Shown: one piece after another, positions 20,853 through 32,190 of the stretch
How the letters are laid out: every line of letters begins with the position of its first letter
Numbering within the stretch: the first letter of the stretch is position 1
Source of the DNA: Sthenelais limicola
Taxonomy: Eukaryota; Annelida; Polychaeta; Phyllodocida; Sigalionidae
NCBI GenBank assembly: GCA_942159475.1
Contig: OW804096.1
Location: 141,225,442 to 141,289,441 of the forward strand
DNA: 64,000 nt
Direction of reading: 5' to 3'
Position numbers and translations under genes: made by a program
Notes under the pieces: generated by a model
The model's database searches: none
Told to the model about the DNA's origin: nothing
What the model saw: only the letters and a program-made list of their open reading frames with translations

Positions 20853-21040
20853 GGGTGGTCTCCACTGGCTGCGGTAAGCTCTGCGGTAAGCCTTGCAATG
20901 GTTTGTGCTGGTTCCGTAGGTGGTGAGGAATGACGATGTACAGTTTGCCTACATGGTCAGTGAACAATGTAGGCAGGACCTCGCCACTCCTCAACAACAC
21001 AGCACCATCTTAAGGCTTACCGCAGAGTGGAGGCGAGCCT
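20853..21040. repeat. Fold-4 copy nested in MITE-3
   Basis: It sits exactly where other MITE-3 copies read ACCATTAGTCCCATAATTCC: left flank ACCATTAA, right flank TTTACTCCCATAG. The right arm is diverged (GGAGGCGAGCC). Confidence 0.8.
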
Positions 21041-21096
21041 TTACTCCCATAGTTCCATGCGAATCAAGATTCAAAATGGCGGCTATGCAAGTCCCC

Positions 21097-21699
21097 TATT
21101 GCCGACCTGAGAGAGGCACAAACACATTAAAAGGTACAAGGTACAACAAGAGAGAGACTAAACATGGATGACAGGACTTGTTATTCTTGTCCGCCTCAGT
21201 TTATTCCCCCTCAATACGAGTAAATACAGATCTTATTCAGCCTTTTCAAAGTCCAAAGTGAGCTGAGATGAGAGGCAGAGAGTCTCTAGAGAGGGTAAAT
21301 TAATTCAATGTTGGTTAGACTGAGAGAGTCATCAACTATGGCTATGAATGCATTGCTTTCCTTGGCTAGAGATGCTGTGCTTGGTGAATCACGATATTTG
21401 GCAGCTAGTACTATGACTAGGAACTGATTTTAACCCTTTCAGTGCTAGGCGTAGAAAAATGGAAAATAGAATAGAAAAATGGATGAGAAAATTATATATT
21501 ACGGTTAATGTTGTATTGCTTGTCTAAATTTGGTATAGGTTGCTTCTCAAGGTATGATTTACACCTGTTATATCACTGTTGCTGGTAGTATTGATACAGC
21601 TGATCGCTTCTTTGAAGAAATGTACAACTATTTGAAATTTATATGATTATTAATGGTTAATATGAAAGAGCGCGGCGTCGACACACTGTATTACATGTA
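21097..21699. other. No feature recognised
   Basis: AT-rich sequence with no coding signal. Confidence 0.3.
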
Positions 21700-21993
21700 T
21701 TTTAATCATCCTACAACTTTGCATCACCTTATGTAACAGGAGTATGGAGACTGTTCTTATTTTTTGATTTATGTATATATGTTTAAAAACAAGCTTAATT
21801 TACCCATCTTTCTATGTTCGATAGAGTCACAAAGTTATTATATTATTATCCAAAATATCTGTAACTTAACTCTCAGTTTGCTGTATTATGTAAAAAAATT
21901 CTAATAATTCAGGCTCCCCTGAGAATATTTGTGCTTCTTGTATGAAAATGTCGAAGTTCCTGAATAAAATATTTTTTAAAATCTTAAATCTAG
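21700..21993 (+). mobile_element. LINE-like 3' end, plus copy
   Basis: Near-identical in reverse complement to 25806-26110. It ends GTTCCTGAATAAAATATTTT, as expected for a polyadenylated retroelement. No ORF remains. Confidence 0.65.
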
Positions 21994-22032
21994 GCGTGGA
22001 AAGCTCTGAAGTGTTGCGTGTATTATTTGCAG

Positions 22033-22219
22033 TCTAGGCCCAAACTTGAGAGAGTCTCTTCAAACGAAGGGAAAGCCTCTGGCCTCAAACTGCAAAGAGT
22101 CATTAAGACTGCAAAATGTCACCGTATTCCCATTAAAACACCCAGTTCTAGGACAAAAAAACGATTAGTGAGGTAGGCTGACATACCATTCTTATCTGAT
22201 CTGAGGGTTTGGACCTAGA
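22033..22219. repeat. Element-5 copy
   Basis: TCTAGGCCCAAACTTGAGAG to GAGGGTTTGGACCTAGA. The same termini occur at 53171-53338. Confidence 0.75.
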
Positions 22220-22274
22220 GTGTTTGTATAGATTTTATTGAGAACATATTGAAAATCTATCATTATTTATTCAA

Positions 22275-22745
22275 AACAAATTTCCAAATTGATATTTTTC
22301 TTTTACAAGATTTCTTTGTAGAGATGTTCTAAAGTGTTGGAAATAGATGTATCAGATTTCAAGACAGTGTATTAAATATGTCCTTGTGTTTACAAAAAGT
22401 ATCACAAACCTAATTTCCTTTCAAACATAACCTATATGGGTCAGATTTTCAGAAAATGTACAATTCGTTTTCACCAATCCTTTCAAATAACCCACATTTA
22501 AGACAAAAATGAGCTTCAAAATGCAGTTTAACATAACAGAACTGATACTTTAAATCAATGCGATACCAAATATACTCAGATATACCCGGTATTCTTCATT
22601 TTTCAGCCTAATTTAGGAGAATTTCCTAAATGTGTAGAGCTGCCAATTGTACATTTCCTAAAAATCTGACCCATATGTAGAAATACCTTTCTAAATGTTA
22701 ACATCTCAGATGTGATGGTATCTCACATTTCTCTCGACTTATGGC
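22275..22745. repeat. Decayed MITE-2 split by MITE-1
   Basis: 22275-22436 and 22674-22745 carry MITE-2 interior blocks (TTGATATTTTTC..., TTTCTCTCGACTTATGGC) on either side of the MITE-1 copy. Confidence 0.55.
22437..22673 (-). repeat. MITE-1 copy, subfamily a, inside MITE-2
   Basis: Full length, 237 bp, TA on both sides. Confidence 0.88.
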
Positions 22746-22749
22746 TAAT

Positions 22750-23063
22750 TGTGATGTGTTTCAGGAAAATGAGTCATAAGTCGCAAAATTGATATTTTTC
22801 AAAGTGTTTTTTTAACAAGATGACATTATTGGAATGTTCTGATCTTTAGAGAGTTTGTCACTTATAGCTATGTCAATTGATGTATCAAATTTCAGGACAA
22901 TCTATGTAATATATTTATTCGTTTTAAAAATCTAGAAATACTAATTATTTTATTAGACTGTTTACTATCATTGGAATCGGCTTGATCTCATCTTTTCAAA
23001 TATAATAGTATCTCAAAATCTATTTTTTGCGACTTATGACTCATTTTCCTGAAACACACCACA
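22750..23063 (+). repeat. MITE-2 copy, internally deleted
   Basis: Complete ends. About 95 bp are missing near 22925, where TTCGTTTTAAAAATCTAG joins distant blocks. Confidence 0.85.
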
Positions 23064-23111
23064 ATTTTTCTCATGACACATGACTCATTATGATGCACAT
23101 TCTCTATGATT

Positions 23112-25245
23112 AATGGTCCTGGGTAAGACCACAAAGTGCCTTTCTGTCTCTTTGTCTGCTCTCTCCCTTCTTCTCTATCTCTATTTCCTGGGTATGATCA
23201 TAAAGTGCCTTTCTGTCTCTTTTTCTCTTTCTCTCTCCCTTTTTCTCTATCTCTATTTCCTGGGTAAGACCATAAAGTGCCTTTCTGTCTCTTTTTCTCT
23301 TTCTCTCTCCCTCCTTCTCTATCTCTATTTCCTGGGTATGATCATAAAGTGCCTTTCTGTCTCTTTTTCTCTGTCTCTCTCCCTTCTTCTCTATCTCTAT
23401 TTCCTGGGTAAGACCATAAGGTGCCTTTCTGTCTCTTTTTCTCTTTCTCTCTCCCTTCTTCTCCATCTCTATTTCCTGGGTATGATCATAAAGTGCCTTT
23501 CTGTCTCTTTTTCTCTTTCTCTCTCCCTTCTTCTCTATCTCTATTTCCTGGGTATGACCATAAAGTGCCTTTCTGTCTCTTTCTCTGTCTCTCTCTCCCT
23601 TCTTCTCTATCTCTATTTCCTGGGTAAGACGTTAAAGTGCCTTTCTGTCTCTTTTTCTCTGTCTGCTCTCTCCCTTCTTCTCCATCTCTATTTCCTGGGT
23701 AAGACCATAAAGTGCCTTTCTGTCTCTTTTTCTCTTTCTCTCTCCCTTCTTCTCTATCTCTATTTCCTGGGTATGATCATAAAGTGCCTTTCTGTCTCTT
23801 TTTCTCTTTCTCTCTCCCTTCTTCTCTATCTCTATTTCCTGGGTAAGTCCATGAAGTGCCTTTCTGTCTCTTTTTCTCTTTCTCTCTCCCTTCTTCTCTA
23901 TCTCTATTTCCTGGGTAAGACCATAAAGTGCCTTTCTGTCTCTTTTTCTCTTTCTCTCTCCCTTCTTCTCTATCTCTATTTCCTGGGTATGATCATAAAG
24001 TGCCTTTCTGTCTCTTTGTCTCTCTCTCTCTCCCTTCTTCTCTATCTCTATTTCCTGGGTATGATCATAAAGTGCCTTTCTGTCTCTTTTTCTTTTTCTC
24101 TCTCCCTTCTTCTCTATCTCTATTTCCTGGGTAAGACCATAAAGTGCCTTTCTGTCTCTTTTCTCTGTCTCTCTCTCCCTTCTTCTCTATCTCTATTTCC
24201 TGGGTAAGACGTTAAAGTGCCTTTCTGTCTCTCTGTCTGCTCTCTCCCTTCTTCTCTATCTCTATTTCCTGGGTATGATCATAAAGTGCCTTTCTGTCTC
24301 TTTTTCTCTTTCTCTCTCCCTTCTTCTCTATCTCTATTTCCTGGGTATGACCATAAAGTGCCTTTCTGTCTCTTTCTCTGTCTCTCTCTCCCTTCTTCTC
24401 TATCTCTATTTCCTGGGTAAGACGTTAAAGTGCCTTTCTGTCTCTTTTTCTCTGTCTGCTCTCTCCCTTCTTCTCCATCTCTATTTCCTGGGTAAGACCA
24501 TAAAGTGCCTTTCTGTCTCTTTTTCTCTTTCTCTCTCCCTTCTTCTCTATCTCTATTTCCTGGGTATGATCATAAAGTGCCTTTCTGTCTCTTTTTCTCT
24601 TTCTCTCTCCCTTCTTCTCTATCTCTATTTCCTGGGTAAGTCCATGAAGTGCCTTTCTGTCTCTTTTTCTCTTTCTCTCTCCCTTCTTCTCCATCTCTAT
24701 TTCCTGGGTAAGACCATAAAGTGCCTTTCTGTCTCTTTTTCTCTTTCTCTCTCCCTTCTTCTCTATCTCTATTTCCTGGGTATGACCACAAAGTGCCTTT
24801 CTGTCTCTTTCTCTTTCTCTCTCCCTTCTTCTCTATCTCTATTTCCTGGGTATGATCATAAAGTGCCTTTCTGTCTCTTTTTCTCTTTCTCTCTCCCTTC
24901 TTCTCCGTCTCTATTTCCTGGGTATGATCATAAAGTGCCTTTCTGTCTCTTTTTCTCTTTCTCTCTCGCCCTTCTTCTCTATCTCTATTTCCTGGGTATG
25001 ATCATAAAGTGCCTTTCTGTCTCTTTTTCTCTCTCCCTTCTTCTCCATCTCTATTTCCTGGGTAAGACCATAAAGTGCCTTTCTGTCTCTTTTTCTCTTT
25101 CTCTCTCCCTTCTTCTCCATCTCTATTTCCTGGGTATGATCATAAAGTGCCTTTCTGTCTCTTTTTCTCTTTCTCTCTCCCTTCTTCTCTATCTCTATTT
25201 CCTGGGTAAGACCATAAAGTGCCTTCCTGTCTCTTTTCTCTGTCT
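23112..25245 (+). repeat. 73-bp pyrimidine-rich satellite, about 29 units
   Basis: The unit contains CTGGGTATGATCATAAAGTG and CTGTCTCTTTTTCTC. Units with the rare GACGTTAAAG (23628, 24208, 24421) and GTCCATGAAG (23847, 24640) show that a multi-unit block was copied 793 bp downstream. Long plus-strand frames (LSVSFSLSLSLL...) and their minus shadows are repeat-generated. Confidence 0.95.
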
Positions 25246-25490
25246 CTTAACAAGGAACACTTTCAACAGACGCAACAGGGCCAGATCTTTAGGAAATGTA
25301 CAATTGGCAGCTCTGCACATTTAGTAAATTCTGCTAAATTAGAATGGAATGGAAAATGGTCAATACTAGGTAAATCTGAATATATTTGGCAGTGGCTTGA
25401 TTCAAACTATCTGTTTGGTTATGTTGAACTGTGTTTTGAACCTCACTTTTGTCTTAAATTTTGAATATTTAAGAGGATTGGGGAAAGCGA

Positions 25491-26138
25491 ATAGGGGATT
25501 TGCATGTGACACTGCGCATGTCTGTACAGTACATCATGGGATGGATTCTGTTGAAATCTGACATACAAATATTTAGCATGATTTTGACCAAAAATTGCAA
25601 GAATGTCTTCACCAATATCAGAGCTTGTATAAATGATCTCTAAAAATCAAATGCATGATGGGAAAGACGGAGACGTGGGTCATGGAAACATGTATACATA
25701 CTAGAGAAATATTGATTTTAGAGATTTGATAATAGACTATGCTGAACATGGCATGTTTTCAATAGATTTTACACTGTACCATTAGTCCCATAATTCCATG
25801 CGAATTTTAGATTTAGATTTAAAAAATATTTTATTCAGGAACTTCGACATTTTCATACATGAAGCACAAATATTCTCAGGGGAGCCTGAATTATTAGAAT
25901 TTTTTTTTACATAATACAGCAAGCTGAGAGTTAATTTACAAATATTTTAGATAATAATATAATAACTTTGTGACTCTATCGAACATAGAAAGATGGGTAA
26001 ATTAAGCTTGTTTTTAAACATATGTATACATAAATTAATGCGAATTAAAATAAGAACAGTGTCCATACTCCTGTTACATAAGGTGATGCAAAGTTGTAGG
26101 ATGATTAAGATCCAAAATAGCGGCTATGCAAGTCCCTA
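25491..26138 (+). repeat. MITE-3 nested in MITE-1, itself split by a LINE tail
   Basis: AGGGGATTTGCATGTGACAC at the left; GCGGCTATGCAAGTCCCT at the right, with AT at each junction. The LINE tail occupies about 25806-26110. Confidence 0.8.
25806..26110 (-). mobile_element. LINE-like 3' end, minus copy
   Basis: Reverse complement of 21700-21993, starting with AAAAAATATTTTATTCAGG. It is the youngest layer of this nest. Confidence 0.7.
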
Positions 26139-26335
26139 TTGTACATTTTCTGGCGATTTCACCCAACAGCTGAACTAAACAGACCGGTAAGCATAACACA
26201 CATACCATTAGCGGGTGTAGTTAAGATTGTTCATGCATGTAATCTGCGATAACAGGTCAGGTTGAGCAGGCATTGCGTGATCTATGATAACATCCCTGGC
26301 CAGACTACCTAATACCCAATACACACAGGTCAATA

Positions 26336-26572
26336 TGGGTCAGATTTGTAGAAAATGTACAATTCGTCTTCACCAATCCTCTCAAATAACCCACATTTAA
26401 GACTAGAATGAGCTTCAAAATGCTGTTTAACATAACTGAACTGATACTTTAAATCAATGCGACACCAAATATACTCAGATATTCATGGTATTCATCATTT
26501 TTCAGACTAATTTAAGAAAATTTCCTAAATGTGTAGAGCTGATAATTGTACATTTTCTGAAAATCTGACCCA
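26336..26572 (-). repeat. MITE-1 copy, subfamily a
   Basis: Full length with TA on both sides. Its right flank repeats TATATGGGTCAGATC, a partial extra end. Confidence 0.85.
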
Positions 26573-26811
26573 TATATGGGTCAGATCAATTAATCCTGGT
26601 GACCCGGGGTGTAGAAGTATGGGTTGTCCAGGTGTGAATTGTACCCGTAACCATCTTAAACCCTTAGCACAACTGTCATAATCAGATTATGTATACCATG
26701 CTGACCATAGCTGTAATTAGACAATTAGACAATCTTATTTCTATCGCATGTTACTTCTCCCAATCTAAATGCCACTTGAACATCTTTTTGTAGGATTACT
26801 TTATTTTACTA
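26573..26811. other. No feature recognised
   Basis: Apart from an extra MITE-1 terminus at 26575-26587, nothing is identifiable. Confidence 0.3.
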
Positions 26812-28040
26812 GTGAAGTGGTGGAGAGATGGAAAAAAGAGATATAGGCGAGGGAAGATGAAGAGGTAGGGAGAGGAAAAAGGAAGAGGTAGGGAGAGGGA
26901 AGAGGAAGAGGTAGGGAGAGGCACATGGAAGAGGTAGGGAGAGGAAAGATGAAGAACTAGGGAGAGGGAAAAGGAAGAGGTAGGGAGAGGGAAAGGGAAG
27001 AGGTGGGGAGAGGGAAGAGGAAGAGGTGGGGAGAGGGACGAGGAAGAGGTAGGGAGAGGGAAGAGGAAGAGGTAGGGAGAGGGAAAGGGAAGAGGTAGGG
27101 AGAGGGAAGAGGAAGAGGTGGGGAGAGGGAAGAGGAAGAGGTAGGGAGAGGGAAGAGGAAGAGGTAGGGAGAGGGAAAGGGAAGAGGTGGGGAGAGGGAA
27201 AGGGAAGAGGTGGGGAGAGGGAAGAGGAAGAGGTAGGGAGAGGGACGAGGAAGAGGTAGGGAGAGGGACGAGGAAGAGGTAGGGAGAGGGAAGAGGAAGA
27301 GGTAGGGAGAGGGAAAGGGAAGAGGTAGGGAGAGGGAAGAGGAAGAGGTAGGGAGAGGGACGAGGAAGAGGTAGGGAGAGGGACGAGGAAGAGGTGGTGA
27401 GAGGGAAAGGGAAGAGGTAGGGAGAGGGAAGAGGAAGAAGTAGGGAGAGGGAAAGGGAAGAGGTGGGGAGAGGGAAGAGGAAGAGGTAGGGAGAGGGAAA
27501 GGGAAGAGGTAGGGAGAGGGACGAGGAAGAGGTAGGGAGAGGGACGAGGAAGAGGTGGTGAGAGGGAAAGGGAAGAGGTAGGGAGAGGGAAGAGGAAGAA
27601 GTAGGGAGAGGGAAAGGGAAGAGGTGGGGAGAGGGAAGAGGAAGAGGTAGGGAGAGGAAGAGGAAGAGGTAGGGAGAGGCACAAGGAAGAGGTAGGGACA
27701 GGGAAAAAGAAGAGGTAGGGAGAGGGAAAAGGAAGAGGTTGGGTAGGGAAAAGGAAGTGATATGGAGAGGGAAACGGAAGAGGTAGGGAGAGGGAAAAAG
27801 AAGAGGTAGGGAGAGGGAAAAAGAAGAGGTAGGGAGAGGGAAGATAAAGAGGTATGGAGAGGGAAAAGAAAGAGGGAGGGAGAGGGAAAAGGAAGAGGTA
27901 GAGAAAGGGAAGAGGAAGAGGTACGGAGAGGGAAGAGGAGGAGGTAGGGAGAGGAAGAGGAGGAGGTAGGGAGAGGAAGGGAGAGGGAGCGAGAAGAGAA
28001 AGAGGTAGGGAGAGGGAAAAGGGCTTGGGCTAGGGCTTGG
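26812..28040. repeat. 23-bp purine-only minisatellite, about 53 units
   Basis: Unit GGTAGGGAGAGGGAAGAGGAA with AAAGG and GACGAGG variants, almost entirely purine on the plus strand. Minus-strand frames of up to 434 codons (Pro, Ser, Leu, Phe) exist because no unit frame holds a stop; they are not genes. Confidence 0.95.
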
Positions 28041-28139
28041 AGGTAGACCACCGCATGGTGAGCCGAGGAGCTGTTTTTCTAAAATTACCTTGCTCAACAA
28101 TGATGTATGTAGCTCTAAACCTGAATAAAAACGAATTCA

Positions 28140-28380
28140 GAAAAAAGAACAAAAAGGAGGTGGTATGGAGAGGGAAGAGGTATGGAGAGGGAAAAGAAAG
28201 AGGTAGGGAAATGGAAGAGGGAGGAGGAACAGGTCGGGAGATTGAAAGGAAAGTGCTAGGAAGTGAGATAAGGAAGAGGTAGGGAGAGGGAAAAGGTAGG
28301 GATAGGGAAGAGCGAATACGGAAGAAGTGGTAGAGAGAGGGAAGAGGAGGAGGGGAAGAGGGAAGACGAAACAATACATT
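28140..28380. repeat. Diverged extension of the purine minisatellite
   Basis: GGTATGGAGAGGGAAGAGG-type units, looser than the main array and separated from it by about 100 bp of ordinary sequence. Confidence 0.8.
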
Positions 28381-28446
28381 GACAAAAAGATAGAACTAGA
28401 GAATTTAGAACCTAGAGGAGATGCAGGGAGGACAAAGGCAATAATA

Positions 28447-28857
28447 TGTGATCCGTTTTAGGAAAATGCATCATAAGTCGCAAAATGTGGATTTTGAGAT
28501 TTTGAGATATCATATTTGAAACGATGAGATCAAGCCGATTTCAATGATAATAAACATTAAGGACATTTAATAAGAATTTCTGCATTTAAGATTTGATCAT
28601 TTTCTTTTAAAAAAAGTTTGCAATATCTTTGGGTTGACAATTACAAGTAAAGAAGCTAAATGTACTCTATAAGATGACTTTAGTAAGGCAAGATATATTT
28701 ATTACAATGTTTTGAAATTTGGTACCTGTATTTATGCTACTAGCAGCTCCTAGAACTCCAAACATGAAACCATTCTAAGCAAGGATTCGTATAAATAATC
28801 TACTTTGAAAAATGTCAATTTTGCGACTTGTGATTCATTTTCCTGAAACACACCACA
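28447..28857 (-). repeat. MITE-2 copy, full length
   Basis: 411 bp, TGTGATCCGTTTTAGG to CCTGAAACACACCACA. Confidence 0.9.
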
Positions 28858-29180
28858 TTATAGAAGAGAGAAGGACAGGAGGATGTTATAGGAACAGTAC
28901 GGAGAGACATAGTGAGTAAATATCATTTTACTATGCTCCCTCAATGACTCAATAAGGACTAGGGAGACTGACAGTGCTGGCATTAGCACACTCCATTTGT
29001 TGTAATAACTGCTCCCTAACTAGCACAGACACACATCAATAAGGAATGATCCCTGCAGTGGTAATATAAGGCAAGAATGTCCCCGGTCCTAGAGCAGTGC
29101 TAGCACAATATCGCATTGTGCTTAGAAATACACTTTGGAACCAGGTAGGGAGTTCATGGTGACTCATAAATCGTACCATA
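28858..29180. other. No feature recognised
   Basis: Unique-looking sequence with no ORF of note. Confidence 0.3.
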
Positions 29181-29592
29181 TGTAGTGTGTTTCAGGAAAA
29201 TGAGTCATAAGTCGCAAAATTCATGATTTTAAAACTAATTTAGTCACGAGATCTCCTTTTTGGAATGTTTTCATGTTTGGGGTATCTAGTCAGATAGGTC
29301 TTATGAATACATGGATCAAATTTCAGGATATTGTATTAAATATACTCATGCATTCCTAAGATCATCCTATGAAGTACATTTACCTATTTTACCAGTAATT
29401 GTTCACCCAACAATATTGAAAACTTTTTTTTTCAGAAATAAAAATATCAAACTTGAAATATAGAAATACTTATTTAATGCCCTTAATGTTTACTATCATT
29501 GAAATCACCTTGATCTCCTCTTTTTAAATATAATGGTATCTCAAAATCGGTTTTTTGCGACTTATGAATCATTTTCCTGAAACACATCACAT
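29181..29592 (+). repeat. MITE-2 copy, full length
   Basis: TGTAGTGTGTTTCAGG to CCTGAAACACATCACA, very similar to the 19.5-kb copy. Confidence 0.88.
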
Positions 29593-29593
29593 A

Positions 29594-29920
29594 TGGGATG
29601 TGTTCCAGGAAAATGAGTCGCAAGTCGCAAAATTGGTATTATTCAAAGTTTTTATTTTACAAGATCACTTTATTGAAATGTTTTGATATTTAAGGGGTTT
29701 AGCACCTATAGTTAGATAAATCTGTGTAACACATTTCAGGAAATTGTATTAAATATATTCTCGCATTTTGAAGGCCATCATATGATAAAATTGAAATACA
29801 TATTAGGTGTCCTAGTGTTTACTATCATTAGAATCGACTTGATCTCCTCTTTTCAAATATGATGATATCTCAAAATCCATATTATGCGACTTATGACTAA
29901 TTTTCCTAAAACACATCACA
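29594..29920 (+). repeat. MITE-2 copy abutting the previous one
   Basis: GGGATGTGTTCCAGG follows within three bases. About 80 bp of interior are missing; it ends CCTAAAACACATCACA. Confidence 0.85.
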
Positions 29921-30018
29921 TATCGTATTTGTGTCCTGATGTTTTTATTTTGTTCTTTGTTTAGTTGTATATTTTCCGAAGACTTGACCCAGAAATAATT
30001 GTATATTTCCAGTCTTTT

Positions 30019-30252
30019 TCCTGGGATGGATTCTGTTTAAATCTGACAAATATTCAGCAAGAATTTGATCTAAAATTGCTAGAATGTTTTCACCTATATC
30101 ACAGCTTGTATAAACGATCTATAAAAACCAAATGCATGATGCGAAAGAATGAGACTTGTGTCACTGAAACCTGTGTGATACATGTTTTCTATAGATTTTA
30201 TACCATTAGTCCGATAATTCCATGCGAATCAAGATTCAAAATGGCGGCTATG
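30019..30252 (+). repeat. MITE-3 copy, left end lost
   Basis: From GGGATGGATTCTG to AAAATGGCGGCTATGCAA; the final bases are altered. Confidence 0.7.
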
Positions 30253-30388
30253 CAACTTTCTTTTTGTGACTTCGTCCGTTAATTATTTTGGTGGACATTG
30301 CAGTCTTTCCTAATCAGGAAAAAACATAATCATGCCTAAGATATGCGCCAACTGTAATACCTGAAGTACCGCTGTACATTGCACAAGA

Positions 30389-30651
30389 AGGGTTAGATTT
30401 TCAGAAAATACACATCTGTGTCAGAGTTTCACTAAATGTACAAATGGCAGCTCTACACATTTGGGAATACTGCTAAATTAGGCTGAAATAGGATGAATAC
30501 CGGGTATGTCTGAGTATATTTGGTATCGCATTGATTTAAAGTATGAGTTCTGTTATGTTAAACTGCATTTTGAAGCTGATTTTTTCTTAAATGTGGGTTA
30601 TTTGAGATGATTGGTGAAGGCGAATTGTACATTTTCTGAGGATCTGACCCA
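30389..30651 (+). repeat. MITE-1 copy, subfamily a, with a double left end
   Basis: GGTTAGATTTTCAGAAAATA is followed after 15 bases by a second left end (GTTTCACTAAATGTACAAAT). Confidence 0.75.
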
Positions 30652-31045
30652 TCTCTCAAATTCTGCTAAATTAGAGTGACGTGGATTAAGATTAAGTATA
30701 TCTGAGTGTATTCTGCATTCTATTATACACGCATTGCTCTGAAAACAACGGATCTAGAGTGATTTACGCATAGTGCGTATTTCACTAGTGATTTATGTGG
30801 GGTTGTGATGGCAACCACTCTGGTTTTTTTTACTAAGATTACCCGTAATTCAATTTTTTTGCTCGATTTTTTTCTATTTTCATGATTAAAAGCATGTATA
30901 ATAAATCTGTTAAATAACTTGTTGGTTTCAGTTGTTTAGAATATTGCAACTACGCAACTCGTGCAATATTCACACTCTTTCAACCAACTCGTTAGTTAAC
31001 CTGTATGTATTCATTCAATACATCTGTCTGGTTATGGTGAACTGA
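30652..31045 (+). repeat. MITE-1 fragment, subfamily c, split by a 285-bp repeat
   Basis: 30652-30720 and 31007-31045 are continuous subfamily-c sequence. The element at 30721-31006 lies between them. Confidence 0.65.
30721..31006 (+). repeat. Dispersed 285-bp repeat, copy 1
   Basis: Matches 32591-32884 in direct orientation, from TATTATACACGCATTGCTCT to GTTAGTTAACCTGTAT. No ORF; the type is unknown. Confidence 0.75.
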
Positions 31046-31078
31046 CCCTGTTCAAAGTACAGCAGTACATTGCATTAA

Positions 31079-31299
31079 GGGTGGTCTGCACTGGCTGCGG
31101 TAAGCTCTGCAGTAAGCTCTGCGGTAATCTCTGCGGTAAGCCTTGCAATGGTGTTGTGATGGTGAGAATTGGTGAGGTCCTGCCTACATGGCCAGTGATC
31201 CATGTAGGCAGGACCTCGTCATTCCTCTCCACCTACAGAACCAACACAAACCATCACAAGGCTTACCGCAGAGCTTACCACAGCCAGTGGAGACCCCCC
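31079..31299. repeat. Fold-4 copy with intact TTAA flanks
   Basis: TTAA at 31075-31078 and 31300-31303. The left half has one extra CTCTGCGGTAAG unit; the two halves pair over most of their length. Confidence 0.88.
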
Positions 31300-31322
31300 T
31301 TAAGTCCTCTACTAAACAGAGA

Positions 31323-31560
31323 AGGGTCAGGCTTTTAGAAAAAGTACAATTCACCTTCACCAATTCTCTAAAATAACCCAAGATGTCAGACAAAGATAAA
31401 GTACAAAATACAGTTCAACCTAACCAAACAGATTGCTAGAATCTATGCAATGCAGAGTATACTCGAATTTACCTAGTATTGACCAAATTGCAGCCTCATT
31501 TAGCAGAATTTACTAAATGTGTACAGCTGCCAATTGTACATTTTCTGAAAATCTGACCCA
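31323..31560 (-). repeat. MITE-1 copy, subfamily b
   Basis: The left end is decayed (GGGTCAGGCTTTTAG), the right end intact. Confidence 0.82.
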
Positions 31561-31767
31561 GAAGCTTCTTCCTTCAGCAAGATCAGGTGCATGCTCGTTT
31601 ATAGCTCCTTTCCAGATCGTCTCAAATTTCTCTTTGAATGCGGCTCTCATACAAGCGATCATTATCCGCAGTTTGTACCTTTGCCAAAAGCTGACTTGGC
31701 CTTGTTGGATCTGGGATCCTTTTGGACCAAGATCAAGTCCTCATGGCGCTATTCTGCTGAGCAGATA
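31561..31767 (+). other. Orphan open stretch of about 68 codons between two MITEs
   Basis: One plus frame is open throughout and of mixed, protein-like composition (RCMLVYSSFPDRLKFLFECG, then SHTSDHYPQFVPLPKADL). No start, splice donor or family was recognised. It may be a fragment of an exon or transposon protein, or chance. Confidence 0.25.
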
Positions 31768-32170
31768 TGTGGTGTGTTCCAGGAAAATGAGTCATAAATC
31801 GCAAAAATGATATTTTCCAAAGTGTTTTTTTACAAGATGACTTTATTGGAATGTTCTGATTTTTGGAGAGTGTATCACTTATAGTTACATCTTCCAATGT
31901 ATCAAATTTTAGGACAATGTTTGTGATGTATGCTTTCGTTTTTAAGATCCTCATATGGAGTATATTTAGATACTTTACTTGTAATATTGCAATATTGCAA
32001 ACTTTCTTTTTCAAAAATAAAAATATCAAACTTAAAATCTGGAAATACTTATTAGATTGTTAGACTGTTTACTATCATTCGAATCGGCATGATCTCATCT
32101 TTTCAGATATAATGATATCTTAAAATGCATTTTTTGCAACTTGTGACATATTTTCCTGAAACACATCACA
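31768..32170 (+). repeat. MITE-2 copy, full length
   Basis: TGTGGTGTGTTCCAGG to CCTGAAACACATCACA. Confidence 0.88.
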
Positions 32171-32190
32171 TATCACTGATTAGCAATTCA

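Larger units (their letters stand above)
20470..21096 (+). repeat. MITE-3 copy with two nested insertions
   Basis: Left-truncated MITE-3 from ATAAATGATCTGTGAAAACC. It is broken by a hairpin element (about 20534-20757) and by Fold-4 (20853-21040), and ends GCTATGCAAGTCCCCT. Confidence 0.7.
25278..26165 (+). repeat. MITE-1 copy split by a nested MITE-3
   Basis: 25278-25490 is the left and middle part. The end resumes at 26138 with TTGTACATTTTCTGG and closes GATTTCACCCA. Confidence 0.75.

Noticed and set aside
23113..25324. Plus-strand ORFs of 364 and 349 codons rich in LSVSFSLSLSLL
   Set aside because: They follow the 73-bp satellite, repeat the same peptide in several frames, and have no domain or flanking gene structure.
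26796..28100. Minus-strand ORFs of up to 434 codons rich in Pro, Ser, Leu and Phe
   Set aside because: All three frames of the 23-bp purine repeat lack stops; the open frame is a composition effect.
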